Below are positions 43,800 through 56,580 of a stretch of DNA of 64,000 nt, in pieces (position 1 is the stretch's first letter; every line of letters begins with the position of its first letter). The notes beneath the pieces are model-generated. The model did not search any database, was not told the DNA's origin, and saw only the letters and a list, made by a program, of their open reading frames with translations. A program made the position numbers and the translations under genes. This DNA is from Phorcus lineatus (taxonomy: Eukaryota > Mollusca > Gastropoda > Trochida > Trochidae). The DNA lies in the NCBI GenBank assembly GCA_921293015.1, contig OV121086.1, forward strand, positions 47,199,402 to 47,263,401. The letters run 5' to 3'.

Positions 43800-45950
43800 A
43801 GTCATGAACCACTGCACTGCAATTGAGTTTCTAATCATAAACAATGCCACATAAACATGAAAAGCAATAGTTCCAACCTGAGAAAAGTAGGACTTTTATT
43901 TTTATTTTATTCATTAAGATATCTTGCAATATTGCATTTGGCTGACGTCAAGATAATCTATTTTTGAATTATGCTTATTTTCCTTTTTATGAGACCACAA
44001 ATCTGCCTCGTTACACGAATAATGATATTATTTTCGATTAATGAGAATCAGACGGCAGCGTTTGTTATCTGTATCAATAAACATTGTGTAACAAATGTTA
44101 GAAAATAGGAAGCCGAAACTTTTTTAGATGACTACGCCATTTTATAACACATTCACCAAGAACATACCATTTTTCAATTGATTTTCTTTTAGACAGTCAA
44201 ATTGAGAAAACTATTCGCTGAGATATTACATGACCTCGTGAATTCTTAACTTATATATTTTGTGATGGTACATGTTTAATTTGTTGTTTTTGTTGGCAAC
44301 AATTTAAGTAATATCTTCTTAAACTGTGATACATATTTATAATGGAATCTGTACACGTGATATGGTAAAAATTAAAGCCCAAAGCGCACACTAACACTTT
44401 AGATACCTCTAAAGGAAAATCAACGAATTTAGAAAAGAGAATCCAAGTCTTTCATGGGGATGTTTTCAAAAACATGAAGTTTGTGTAATAAATTTTTTTT
44501 GATAAGGCGTATTTCGAACTTAGCAACTATTTTCGTAGTTTCTTTAAAGGCGTATACTAACATGTAAATAAAATAATAGATAAACCAGTGTTTTATTGAC
44601 GAGCCAAAAAAAACGTGAAATAAACAGTTTCCCTTGGGCATCAGTAAAGATGCTCTATGAATATAGAGTTGAGGTTCAACAAGCCAGGACTTTGTTACTA
44701 AATGATATGATTTTTACGCATTTGTACTTGGAAGACGATACCTTGTTGTGATCATTTGAATTTATGGTGGTGTTACAGACTGCGAAATATTCTTGATAAA
44801 AGTTGATTTTTTTCACTCACAGTACTAAGATTTAAAGAATGTATAAATGAGTTTCTGGAGACATTTGGAATAGGTTAATTGACGATCAGAGGACACATGT
44901 TCTGAATAGGGCGTTAAGGATAATGACTGCAACAAGATTTTCCCTCTAGGATTTGAAAATAATTACCCCTTTATATCATATTGGTGTTTATGTTGCGGCA
45001 GTTAAATGTTTATCATATTTATTTAAGGTATATAACTATTTCATGCATTATTTCAAACAGAAACAATTACGAAAACACAATCAATTTTGAAGTTAATCCA
45101 CAACGTCCTCTGTATGTCTTGTTATTTACTTTAGATGTGAGTAATATCATTATTATACGACTGATTATTATTATCAGAGAATACATTCATTATGGTTGTG
45201 ATTGCGGTGAATAATTAACTTTCCATAGACTAAATATAAAACATACGTCATTATTGATTTTGTATCCCACAAATGAGCGTGAGTTCGGCACGTTCATAAC
45301 AACTTTAATGTTAGCTTTCATGATTATTTGGTGTTTTTCCGATAGTAGTGAAGCCTCCACGAGAGCTATCAACAATGCCAATTAACGGCGACGTTAAAAG
45401 GCAAGGATTAATTATATATTTTTATTGATTTTAATTACTTTGACCTTCTCATATCTGTCTTTGGGTGGAACTTTCCATTGAAGATGAGGTCATTGTGATT
45501 TAACTGTGTCATTCTGTTAATTATGTGATCGATTTGATCGTTTCATTCAACATAGTGTATCTTTGACCTTATTTTGTAATTCAACTTCGTTCAGCGTCAT
45601 TATTGCCTCAAACTTATTGGCAACCAATGACCAATTTCTTAAATATCCACTGTAACAATGTTAAATTGATAGACTGCTAAATCCGAACTTTTAAGAAGCC
45701 ATCTGCGCAAATATCTTTTCAAATATCACTGTGTTGCTTGATGTATTTGTGGTCTTTCAGTTCTTATATTTGTTTAACCTTTATGAAACTTCTAATAAAG
45801 CAATGAAGGTTTACTAGCTTGGTTTTGATATGACACTTTTCCTCTAAATAGCACAGTGTGACGTCAATGAATGAATAAACCGAAATCCCGCTGAATTGTG
45901 TGAAATAAACCTAATTTCAAATTTAATGGCTGTGTTACTTGTTCCTCTTT
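43800..45950. repeat. Duplicated block D, copy 2
   Basis: Partner of 38540-39345, with extra sequence of about 1.3 kb between the two matching parts (43.83-44.12 kb and 45.75-45.93 kb). Shared landmarks are GGCTGACGTCAAGATAATC at 43941, GTTTGTTATCTGTATCAATA at 44059 and CCTTTATGAAACTTCTAATA at 45779. Confidence 0.65.
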
Positions 45951-48411
45951 TTTGTTATCTTTTTATACCGAAAATTATCAAATCTTTATGAGTTAAAAAA
46001 AAGCAAAAGAAGTTGGTCCTTGGAAAGAATACATTTTTCAAAGCTTTAGAATTATATGAGCTTCATTTATAGTAGTAAAGTACGGGAATCTGCATCTTCG
46101 CATCTTAGGATCTTCGCATTCAAACTAAGAAATACAATATAAAGCTCCAAGATGAAATAACTATGCCTGTTTGTGAACACATCGAACACATGTACCTATA
46201 GGAGTTTACATGCATGTCACAAATTCAACAAGTTTTGTTGTAGAATATCCATTTTGAATGAAATTATCATAAGTGGGACATGGAGATCATAGTATAATAA
46301 TTAAACACATGATGTACATGTAGTTCAGGATGTTCTGAAATTCTTTGATTTACTTTATTTTAAATTCGGTTCTTGCATATTATGATATTGTTTATATATA
46401 TACTTTTAAAAAGTCTTTAAAGGAACAAGATAGCCAACTATATCATCAATGACCATACGTCATTTACTAGTAATCCACATAAGCAAACCAAGCGATTTGA
46501 GTTTGAGACCAAGTCAGTTTTCATTCAAAAGAGATTTTTGCAAAGTACTTAATATAGAAAATATATATAAATAAATAGTGACGGCGTAATATCCTGAGAA
46601 GAATATCTAACAACTTGGTTAATACATCGTTCGGTATTAATTCGTTTTCACTTTGTAGAGGCTTTGTAGTGGAAGAAAAGTCCTATGATTTGGCAACATG
46701 CATTGCGCATTCAACTCACGCAGAATTTATCATCATGGACTTGGGAACAACGGGACATCAATGTGGTCTGTGGGCTTTCAATCCAGACGTCTCATAACTC
46801 ACGACTTATTAAAAAAAGAGGTGGGTGGATGACATCTTGTTTATATCCAAGCAACCAAACCGTGTTTGTCTAAGTTATGGCACACAGTTCGACTTGCTTT
46901 CGGTACCGGGAATATGAGCTTAGGTAAATAATGTCGCTTTGGGTGGATAGATGGCGTGGTTACACTAATTACGTCATGAGGTGTCATCAAAGGAAACTTC
47001 TCACTTGTGTGATTCATTTCCATAATGTTATCTTTCTTCGAAAAAAAGAATGCATACTTAAAAATACCCAAGCATTCTTGTATTAATTGAATACATATAA
47101 AAGTAGTAATTGACTGATTAAGAGAGGATTCTATGACATATTATTTCTATCACGCATTGGCTCAATCATGATTACATTGAAATGTTCATTTTGGTGATGC
47201 TGGCAATGTAAAAGAAACTCAAGGCCAACATTTTCATTTCACAAATAAATGCCACTATAGTTCATCAAATTTTAGTTCTGTGTATATGTAATTGTGAAAA
47301 GGTATTAATCTGGAAGGTACTGTATAGACATTTATAAAAATGTCATTCCACGAAGATCAAAGTTGGTAACCTGTCCAAAAACAATCTGAAATCTTAACTG
47401 AGAGATTTTTCTGAGAGTTTTCTGTTTTCAAGCTCTGGGAATGTTTGTTTTCTTAATCGTAAAATACAGAGTCTCAATCAGTCAGAGCGATCAATGTATA
47501 AGCTTATTCAAAGAATGAACGGGAAGACGTTTTTTTAATGATTATTTGCAATGTGTTTTTTTAAAACCAAAAAATCAATTTGTCATCGTCTCAACAGGAA
47601 TTACAGCATGTCCATATATATATTTAAGCAAAAGAATATTTTTTGCACGAGCATTAATTCTATTACCGACAAACGTTTTCAAGATTCAGCAGATCGTTCT
47701 AGAAACTTTTAATACGTCAATATAGCATACTTTGAAATAAAAATCACTATACATCAAGCACCGATGCGAATCTGTGTCTGAATACAAATGTTTATCATAA
47801 AAATTGGGAACACATATGTTTGTGCTGTGTAATCATGAGGGCAGAATCGAATCATTCTATCTTCTATTGCTCGTGGTAAAGGTAGATGCTGCTGTTTTGA
47901 AATTTGAGTTGCAGTGGCATAAGGGGATGCTTATATATGGCTCTTGAAAGGTTATAACGTTTGGTGTTATTGTCTTAGAGCTCTGCAGACAAGGTAGAAG
48001 GGTTTAGAAAGGAAGCAGAGGCTTATGGAGCAATATTTTGCATGGTTGAAGTAAGTATATTTCTAAACGGGATTAATTCGTACGGTATGGGGTACGGTAT
48101 AGGATGCATGATAGTTTTTAACATTAGAATTTTTAGAAGAAAGCAGACATTTTAGAACAAGCACTCTTTTATACTAAAACATTCCTCTCTCAACAGTTTT
48201 ATTATCCTTCAAAAGGTTAATGCTATTAAACTTCTAAATGTCCCAAACACACAGCATGCACATGGGGTTTTTTTTATATCTTATTTTCACAGTTACTCAG
48301 TTCTCTCATTTTTGTGGTAGCGGTGCTCTTCAAACAATGCTACTTTTTTAAAAGCCTGCATTATTATTATTAAGAAATATCAAGGGATGTAATTTGTTTT
48401 CTTGTGTATCA
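45951..48411. other. No gene seen
   Basis: AT-rich. Several 60-76 codon frames (for example 46615-46873 + and 46841-47071 -) carry no known motif. No RNA gene was recognised. Confidence 0.45.
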
Positions 48412-48713
48412 TGGACATCTATTTTTACATGGAAGTGTCAATTTCTTTCTAACCTCAAAAATAGTCTGCAAAGATGATCAGGCAATATGCATCTGTATCG
48501 CTTATGTCTTAAATGTCAGGAAAGGTTTGCCCTGTATGGGGCAATTACATCATGAATGTAGCAGGAAGTGTCTGCTTTATACATACAAGCTGCCAATCAG
48601 GTGTCAGACCTGAGATGCAGAAGGGCATATTATGAAATGTCACCAGACTCCTTCAGTCACAAGTGCCCATGCAATATCTGAATGTTATTGACAGGTGTAA
48701 ATACACATGTATA
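48412..48713 (+). repeat. 300-bp dispersed repeat, copy 2
   Basis: Best-preserved copy, sharing the landmarks of 40557-40857. An open frame on this strand reads IVCKDDQAICICIAYVLNV. Copy 3 reads IVCKDDHAIC then YVLNV, but copy 1 is interrupted, so coding is not supported. Confidence 0.85.
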
Positions 48714-50037
48714 ATTTACGTTTGTCGGATTCTAATGTCACATTATCTTGCGATGTCATACATAATTTTTATCGTCCAGCTAATACAGTGTATTAGTACT
48801 GACACAAACATCATCAGGAGAAAGAACCGAATTACGAAACGAAGTAGCATTTGAATGGTACATATGAACAATGTTTTCGTGTAAATAAAAGAATATATAT
48901 ATACTACTAAATGAACACTTTATTCTAATCCGTAGTTTCCCAAACTCTGGTGCAGCATACCGACTTACAATATCTGAATTACCTTTATTGATTTCTAAAT
49001 TTCATGTAATTGTTTGAAATATGCTGTGATTGCCATAGGGTATTTGAACAATGTCCCTGTGTGTAATGGGTTCACCGTCTTTAAGTGTGTTCAGTCTACG
49101 GAAGTGTTTCATCTGACTTCAGGGTCAAGATATGTTCTCTCTCAGTGTAAATCCAGGGGATTTTGTTTAATCAATGTGTTTAAAGGGGCATAGAGTATGT
49201 TGCTGGAATCATATATGAAACTTATTTTTTTCATCGAGAAATACTGCTTGTATCTATATAACCATCCGAATGCTTCAATTCAATCAATTCATTATTGTGA
49301 CATTAAACAGCTAAATTCGTTAAAAAAAGATCGAAAAACCGGACAAACAAGGACTCAAAGGTAATTTTGGAACGCATTTACAGCAAACACAAAGAAAATG
49401 TGGCTTGGTAGATTTAAGTGGATCATATAAATAGGATTCATTAGACGGAACGTAGAATTTTCGGCCGGCTTCCTAACATCTACATTGTCGAGTTTTCGAT
49501 TATGATACATGATTTGAACTTTACTCACCTCATATTGAATTTTGAGCAACGTAAAAAAAGTAAAACATACGCTGTATCACTTTAACTCTAATCTGATTCG
49601 GTTATATATATAGGTGTCTACTATATATATATATATAGAATATCGGGCTTTAACCAAATCAATTTTGTATTCAAGGTCCCGCAAAGTTTATATAGTTTTC
49701 AAATATCCCAGAAATTCAACACATTAAAATTACTCTAGTTATTGTCTCATGCCTTCATCTTTGTAGGAACAAGTTTCATAAGAAAATTCCGATTTGAAAA
49801 CGCATTATGTACATATGTATATCAAATAAAGACAAAATGTTAATATTTTGGGGGACAAAAGATATTTGTAAACCATAATTAATTTATTAGCAGCTATTGA
49901 TATTAATTTAAGACTAGGAAACGTAAATTCTGACCAAGAACAAATCTGAATAAGGACACAAGCTGTCAAATATTCATTTGATTTCTTTCAAGCTGGAAAA
50001 TAGATATACAACAATATACCACACCATAGACACCAAA
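48714..50037. other. No gene seen
   Basis: AT-rich with TA-rich palindromes near 49617-49640. No coding or RNA signal. A minus-strand frame at 49355-49549 has no recognised domain. Confidence 0.5.
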
Positions 50038-50136
50038 TACTACTACTACCACTACTACCACTACTACCACTACTACTACCATTACTACTTCTACTACTAC
50101 TACTACTACTACTACCACAACTACTACAACTACAAT

Positions 50137-50187
<51 letters not shown>

Positions 50188-50352
50188 CACTACTACTACA
50201 ACTACAACTACAATTACTACTACTACTACTACTAACAATAATATTAATAATACTAATAACAACAATAATATTAATAATACTAATAACAACAATAATAATA
50301 CTATTAACAACAATAATAATACCAGTAACAACAACAATAATGATAACAATTA
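50038..50352. repeat. Compound ACT/AAT/AAC trinucleotide microsatellite
   Basis: The first about 195 bases are ACT repeats with occasional CCA, ACA and ATT units. The rest is AAT/AAC-rich with phrases such as AATAATATTAATAATACTAA repeated. The poly-Val/Leu and poly-Tyr open frames on the two strands are products of the repeat. Confidence 0.97.
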
Positions 50353-53339
50353 ACTGATATTAGAAGTCACTGGAATAACTTTAATCAAAATATCATTTTC
50401 GGTAATTCAAAAGAAAAGATTATTTTGAAAAATGTTAAATAATTTAATGATGTGGCAATTTAGTTAAATAATATTGTGACCGGTGTTTTTTTTTTAAGGT
50501 TATTTAGACAACTGAACCATAAAGATTCAACGGATGATGATATGAATGAAGAAGAATACATTGTATCGTTATGAAACCCTGTTCTTTGCTGAACACCAAA
50601 AGTACGTTTATAGTTCTTTTTGTTGGTTATTTCATGTAGTCAAACTAAATCAAAATTTCTCCAAGTGACGTCATTCAATTAGATTCTTAAAAGCTTTGTT
50701 GATTATACAATAACGTTTTTCTTGATGCACAAGGTTTATTTCAGGTAAGCAAGTTTGTTCCACAGGTGACCTTAGACGTCAGGAGCATATGGTAAGCATA
50801 TCAAGCCAGCGTGAACACATATATCTAAAAGCTATGATTATAACTCTAAATCAACTCAGTTCGGCTTGACACTAAAACACTGATGTAATGTTATTCAGGT
50901 GATATTAAAAAAGCTTTTTCCTTGTCATTCTTCGTCTCAGGGCATTTGACATTTCTAGTGTAAAAACAAGAAGTATTTTTATGCTTTAAAGACAATCCAT
51001 TGAAAGTGTCAGATACTTATATCACAAAGGTTACAGAATGCATTGTAGGTGTATGTATTGTGTCTAGTAGCCACGAAAGACATTCAAAAGTCATTAAAAA
51101 AGAAGTAATGGTCTATATCACAAAATCATAGAGGTGCACGAACCTTGCATTTACATTATGGATACAGCATATCCATACAGGGTATTCCATAATAAAAATA
51201 TGACATTTGTTTGAACTATCTTAGGAGTATGTATTAAATCTTAAAGGGGTCACCAAATATATATGGTTATATCAATTACTATATTTTCGTGGCAGTAATA
51301 TTTATATCTACGATCCTTTAAAACACCATGGAAATGACGCCATACAAATACCCATTATCGTTATTGTTATTATATATTATCAGTAAGCACTAGCTTCTTT
51401 TTATAAATATTATCAGAACAATTTGCGTTGCTGCATTTTTCAATGTTTAACTTCATTATGACGAAGAATTCGATGCACTTCTTATATCCTAAACTTTTTC
51501 TAGGAATAAAGAAATTTAATACCATCGCCACATGAAATGTCTATTGACGTAGGTGCCTAGGTTGAATGCACCTTTGGTATTTCTGCAACCACAATGGGAA
51601 ACATTATTCTATTTCCATTTCCATTTAGACCTTAACGTCTGGTAAATTGATAAATATTTAAAGGTGGTCAATCTCATTTAAAACCAAGGATCACCAGTCT
51701 ATTACATTTTATCACATCATGAAAAAAATTCCTTGTCAGTATATAAATCTATATCTCTATGGCTTGTGTAGCAATATCTGTTTACTCCACTGAAAATGAA
51801 ACTATTATGATCTTTTTTCTTGAAAAAGTAGCGTTTAAAGTTTTACGAATGCCACAGTTGATGGAACAAAATAACGTCAAGCCTGACCTCTACCTTTTGT
51901 ACAATAACCATTTGCTGCATTGTTTGAAGACAACACTTGATAAGTTCATCCAAAACATTATAAATACCTTTGAATTTGTTTGTAACCAGCATGTAAAAAG
52001 ATAAATAACTAAATTTTATGACACAATTGATCGTGTTTGTTGCTATCTTGTTGCATAACATCCTCTCATGAAGAGCAAATGCAAACTATGCTTATAACAA
52101 TATTGTTAAACAAGTCAATTCTTCTTTTTCACAAGGCCTGTGGGTGTTTTGGAGGAAGAAATTCGATAATTTTAAATGTAAATGTTATGGGTTGGGTACG
52201 AACACTATTTTGAAGAAATGATAAGAGGTTTGATAATTGGACAACTTCGCATTAAGCATTTACTTTGATTATGCACTATTCTATTAACTATGTTAGAATC
52301 GTCTGGAAGTGTCCTCCTTAAGTATGGCCAAAGTGAGAAAGATTATGTACGGGCTTACTGGTACATCAGAAGAACATAAGATATTAAGATATTTCAATGA
52401 GATTATCACAATCACCACTTGCACTGCTAAAAATGTTAATTTTGTCTGATGTAATTGTAGCGTTTTCAGTCATCTTCATGTAGTGACAACTATGTCAAAG
52501 ATCTTCAACTGTGTAGTGACACACCGTATCTTTATCATGCCAACAAACCGTTCTTGTGCTAATTGGTCTTTTGGAATAGCTCCAACTGATAATGGAAATG
52601 ACAGAGAAACATGCTTCTGATATAGCACTGTACATAATCTAACATCACTGACAGCAGGGGCTCACTGACAGAGAGTCGCACTGATTTTTAAAAAATAGAA
52701 ATAAGAGCTTTGTTACTTAGAAGAAAGGTCTTTATCAATGTAACACAATTTGTTATATTAAAATTATGTCATTTTCCATGTTGATATATTTATCAGTGTC
52801 GTTCAAACATTCTAAAGTTTAACGCATATCTTACCACAAGGACTGAATATTCAGGTATAAAATGTATGTATACATTCGTATATTCCTTTCCTCTTTTTGT
52901 TAGCATTCAATCACAATTATAAGCAATAACTTAGTATAACAAATATACGAAGCAAACTGGTTTTATTGTTATATGTATTCTTCAAAAGATGAAACCCTAA
53001 ATATTCTTTTCAAAATATTTATTGCTTAACCTCGAAAGCAACCTCTCATATACTTTAAGGGTAAAAGGTGCAAATTCGCATTAGCCAATACGACTGCAAC
53101 TTATTTTTGTGTGTTTATATCTGTTCATTAGTCCACGAGGTGACGTCAAAGTCAATACTCATTTCCAGCAATACTTTCTTATTTCGTTTTAATAATCAGA
53201 TTCAACTGACGTCATATAACGTTGTTTATGTACCTATTTTCATTCAAGTCCTATAAGTGAATATTAAATTAAATCATTGAGGAAATTACAAAATGACACT
53301 GTCTATAATTGAATGATGTTGGGGTTAAAGGTTGAGGTA
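50353..53339. other. No gene seen
   Basis: AT-rich. CRE-like TGACGTCA occurs at about 50666 and 53209, and GGTGACGTCAAAG near 53140. Frames at 51759-52004 (+) and 53068-53256 (+) have no known domain. Confidence 0.45.
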
Positions 53340-54278
53340 AACAGTATTATGACGTCATATTTGGAGCGCTATAACACAAGTTTAATATTGCCGCTTATCT
53401 CGGCTTGGACAGCAATGTCGGATACTCATTGGTCAAAAGCGGTCACGTGCCGTAGGTATATTTTTCTATGTTAAACTGGGTCACGCGCAACCCTAGTAAC
53501 GAGAGACGACGTACTGTCAAGAGTTATCTCCCTTGTCCCATTGTAAACAAAGGCTACGCTACGCTGGTTTGTTGAACACTACCTTTACACGCTCAGTGTA
53601 TCTTCCCATTTATTAAAGTCATATCTTATAATCACACTGCTGGAACAAAAGTAAACTCTCCTACAAATGAAACGTTGGTGCTGAGAAAAAATCGTGACAA
53701 GTCAAAGGCTTGCTAACGGCCTGTCGGTTCATTAGCTCGCAGCGGGGTTGTCTTTTAGCGAGCTGGAGATTGGAATGTTGAACCAGAAAACCAATCTATA
53801 CAATATCAGTCGAGGTCATCACCGACTCTTCATTCATATTCATTCATATTCAAACCAACGAGTGCGTTATGCAGTGATGCATGCATGTTCTGTGCGCCCG
53901 ACAATTTCACACTAACTCGCTCCTTTTACGGCGGTCGGCCATGACAGTCAGAAAACTACGAAAATTTTAGCGCCGCTTCAAATCGAACGTTTTCAAGGTG
54001 GAACGTGTATACGAGGTCACGTGACCAAACAATCAAAATTAAATAAGCCTTGCAATACTCGTTATGTTTATTTAATTTTGTTAATCCGCATTTACCGTCT
54101 AGTACCGCTCCACGGTACTAGACTATACTTTTTGAGTTTTAAACGGTGATGTAAAAATCATTTTTGTTACTTGATAAATAAAAAAGTTATACTGACAAGA
54201 TCAGCCGCCATTTTGACCCATCCAATCTTTCAAGCCATATTTAAAGCATACAGTAAGGGTCCTCGTCGAGATAAATAC
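53340..54278. other. CpG-rich, site-rich interval (possible regulatory DNA or non-autonomous element)
   Basis: Base composition changes here: CpG is frequent (ACGCGCAACC, GAGACGACGTACT, GGCGGTCGGCCATGAC). There are CRE (TATGACGTCATA near 53350) and CACGTG E-box sites (near 53444 and 54019), plus GCCGCCATTTTGACCC near 54205. It lies directly before the palindrome at 54279-54417. It could be a host promoter or CpG island, or the body of a mobile element whose end is the palindrome. No open frame is supported. Confidence 0.35.
54097..54123. repeat. 11-bp perfect hairpin
   Basis: GTCTAGTACCG, five-base spacer, CGGTACTAGAC. Confidence 0.85.
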
Positions 54279-54417
54279 GTTACCATGTGTCCGCGAGTTT
54301 GATATGGAAATATATCATGTGTCCGAGTCAAATATCAAACTCGAACTTCGTTCTCGTTTGATATTTAACTCGAACACATGATATATCTCCATATCAAACT
54401 CGCGGACACATGGTAAC
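54279..54417. repeat. 139-bp near-perfect palindrome (fold-back)
   Basis: The left half begins GTTACCATGTGTCCGCGAGT and the right half is its reverse complement with a few mismatches, with an apex near 54350 (GAACTTCGTTCTCG). Its length and architecture are like the palindrome at 55812-55951, although the sequence differs. Probably a fold-back MITE or the terminal part of one. Confidence 0.85.
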
Positions 54418-54937
54418 TTATAATAAATATTACACTGCGGTATCTCACACGGGCGAGTAATAATTTGACGTATCTCCAAAGAAGTTGATAACTGGCCTCA
54501 TTGCTGGAAAACCAACTAAATACAATCAATTCTTGCACGTTCGTTTGCCTTTTTTTGTCAAAACGACGATGAGTTGTATAGTCGGGAGGATGACGGTTGG
54601 AGTGGTTGACCCAGACGTAGCGATCCCGGCACACATCTCGAGTTCTTTTAGGTGGAATTGGTCGACCAAAAAAGATAACATAAGCTGCTCTAAAGAATAT
54701 TCAAATGACTTCAAACTGCAGATTGCGACTCAACAGTTTCAATTTGACCTTTGCAGACGTTTTCATTTTCGCATCTCAATTGTGGCATATTCACAACCTC
54801 TTTTTTCATGCAAAGAGAAATAACGAAATGTAAATCGACATGGACCCTTTACTTATTTCGAAAGAGGATTCAACTACTGACCATATATTCACACTTTATG
54901 CAATAATACACATTTTTTTATCTCGTAGTAAACATAA
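54418..54937. other. No gene seen
   Basis: Overlapping short frames on both strands (54365-54823) without known domains. The interval ends where LINE homology begins. Confidence 0.45.
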
Positions 54938-54940
54938 ACT

Positions 54941-55460
54941 TTTGCCGATGATGTTATTCTTGTTTCAGATACTGGTATCGGTCTACAAAACCAGTTAAAT
55001 GTTCTGGAAAGATATACAAATGAATGGAAATTGTCTGTTAACTTTGAAAAAACGAACATAGTTATTTTTAGAAGGGATGGTCCTGTCGCCTCTAAAGAAA
55101 AATGTTTTTTGAATGGTAAACAGGTATCGATTGTTAATAAGTATAAATATCTTCGCCTTATATTTTCCTCCACTATTAACTTTAAACAAAGTGTTTTAGA
55201 CCTTAAGTTACGTGCCAAAAAGGCCCTTATCAACATTATGTTTCCCACAACTTTGGGATTTTATATTCGAGAATATATTTCAAATTGATTCACAAATCTA
55301 ACCTGTTATGCTTTATGGATCTGAAATTTGGGGATTCCAACGTCATGAATGTATTGAGAAACTACACCTTCTAGCATGCAAACGATTTTTAAATGTAGCA
55401 TAGGCAACACCGACTTGCATGGTTTATGGTGAATGTGGTAGATATCCTGTATACATAATT
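54941..55460 (+). pseudogene. LINE reverse transcriptase, catalytic and C-terminal part
   Basis: The first frame runs from FADDVILVSDTGIG (FADD = palm-domain metal-binding aspartates) through WKLSVNFEKTNIVIFRRDG and NKYKYLRLIF (usual YKYLG, here with Arg in place of Gly) to a stop at 55288. The reading then moves to another frame from about 55302: PVMLYGSEIWGF, LACKRFLNVA, a stop, and MVYGECGRYP. At least one frameshift and one stop make it non-functional. Confidence 0.85.
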
Positions 55461-55582
55461 TAAAGTTGTGGTTAAGGATCCTTCAAATGCACGAACAAAG
55501 ACTACCAAAGCTAGCTTATAACATACTTGTTCACTTAGATGATATGGGTAAGATAACATTGGTGACTCATATAAAAAATCTT

Positions 55583-55950
55583 TTATTACCCATATGGTTA
55601 ATCATAAGCGGTGACATATTTTCAATATGAGCACATGTGCACATATCACTATTGCCAAGCAACGATTGTTTCAGCGCGAGTGACCATATTTTGTCGTCTT
55701 TGACGTCATATAACTATTGCTCATGACGTCACTGTATCGGGCCGTCGCAAGGGAAGGAGGAATATGAATATTTACCTGCGTTTGAAATGGAATAGAATCG
55801 GTAATAAAGAAATTATTACCCTCGGAAGTGTGTCATATGACTTTTACAAAACTCGTGCGAATTTGTGTATAACCCTCGCTCTCGCTCGGGTAATACAAAA
55901 ATTCACACTCGTTACGTAAAAGTCATATGACACACTTTCTCGGGTAATAA
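55583..55950. mobile_element. Insertion with TTATTACCC terminal inverted repeats inside the LINE
   Basis: 368 bp bounded by TTATTACCC (55583-55591) and GGGTAATAA (55942-55950). The LINE frame before it (THIKNLL) resumes after it (FVFVWLNQTVGNINLF), so it interrupts a formerly continuous coding sequence. The right 140 bp are a palindrome. It has no coding capacity and is rich in CRE-like TGACGTCA (about 55699 and 55723). It is probably a non-autonomous DNA element; exact ends and target duplication are unclear. Confidence 0.65.
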
Positions 55951-55951
55951 T
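55812..55951. repeat. 140-bp near-perfect palindrome
   Basis: ATTATTACCCTCGGAAGTGT...ACACTTTCTCGGGTAATAAT. The halves are reverse complements with scattered mismatches and a CTCGCTCTCGCTCGGG apex near 55880. It forms the right part of the insertion in the LINE. Confidence 0.88.
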
Positions 55952-56482
55952 CTCTATTTATTTTCTCATGTGTTTGTATTTGTGTGGCTAAATCAAACAG
56001 TTGGTAATATTAACCTATTTCTTAAACAAGTTCGAGAATTTGTTAGCATGTTTCGGGAGTGGCACTCCAATCTAGACAATAGCACAAGATATCAATTGTA
56101 CAGATCCCACAAGAGTTTAATCCAACCAGAATTATATCTTACTATATTGACATCAAGAAATATCAGACGCACATATGCATATTTCCGATTGGGCCTGTTA
56201 GACTTAGCTGTTAATACAGGCAGGAGATTTTCAATAGAAAGACACTTAAGAATATGTCCATTATGTAAATCTGCTGTTGAAGATGAAGTCCACTTTACTT
56301 TTGTTTGTCCACACTATGATGAATTAAGAAAAACATATATTTCACACCGTTATCTTTCAACGTACCCTACAACTGCCTTTATTTCACTTATGTCTTCCAG
56401 AAACGAAAAAGTAATACGTAATCTAGCGCATTTTGTAAATCATGCTGTTATATTAAGAGACAAATTAATAACTGAATTGTGA
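55952..56482 (+). pseudogene. LINE ORF2 C-terminus with Cys-rich motif
   Basis: Open from the end of the insertion to TGA at 56482; the ATG at 55970 is internal to the original protein. It contains FVWLNQTVGNINLFLKQV, REWHSNLDNSTRYQLYRSH, a LRICPLCKSAVEDEVHFTFV motif (C-x2-C, then H and C: the zinc-knuckle-like element common at LINE C-termini) and a basic end. It is intact over about 170 codons but separated from its polymerase domain by the insertion. Confidence 0.85.
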
Positions 56483-56580
56483 ATTTGCTAATTAATGTTA
56501 ATTGTTATGTTTGTACCCACTGTAAACTTGTACCACTTGTATATAGGCCGGAGGTCTTAAGGACAATAAACTTCTTTGAC

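Larger units (their letters stand above)
54938..56580 (+). mobile_element. 5'-truncated LINE interrupted by an insertion
   Basis: A non-LTR retrotransposon copy on the plus strand. It starts at the FADD catalytic motif of the reverse transcriptase (54941-54952) and continues through the C-terminal Cys-rich motif to a 3' end reading GGACAATAAACTTCTTTGAC near 56558-56577. Everything upstream of FADD is missing, the usual outcome of incomplete reverse transcription. A foreign segment (55583-55950) splits the coding region. Its relatives in this window are the older relics at 33.77 and 36.89 kb. The clade (CR1/Jockey/I-like) is not resolved by eye. Confidence 0.85.

Noticed and set aside
48404-48613. 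Possible gene with CKDDQAIC peptide shared with 59777-60106
   Set aside because: Similarity comes from a 300-bp dispersed repeat; copy 1 at 40.6 kb is interrupted and the frames diverge downstream.
49966-50349. 127-codon minus-strand poly-Val/Leu frame (and the plus-strand poly-Tyr frame)
   Set aside because: Translation of the ACT/AAT trinucleotide repeat; no unique sequence to support a gene.
54365-54823. Overlapping 62-112 codon frames on both strands
   Set aside because: No domain, and part lies within the palindrome; typical of chance frames.
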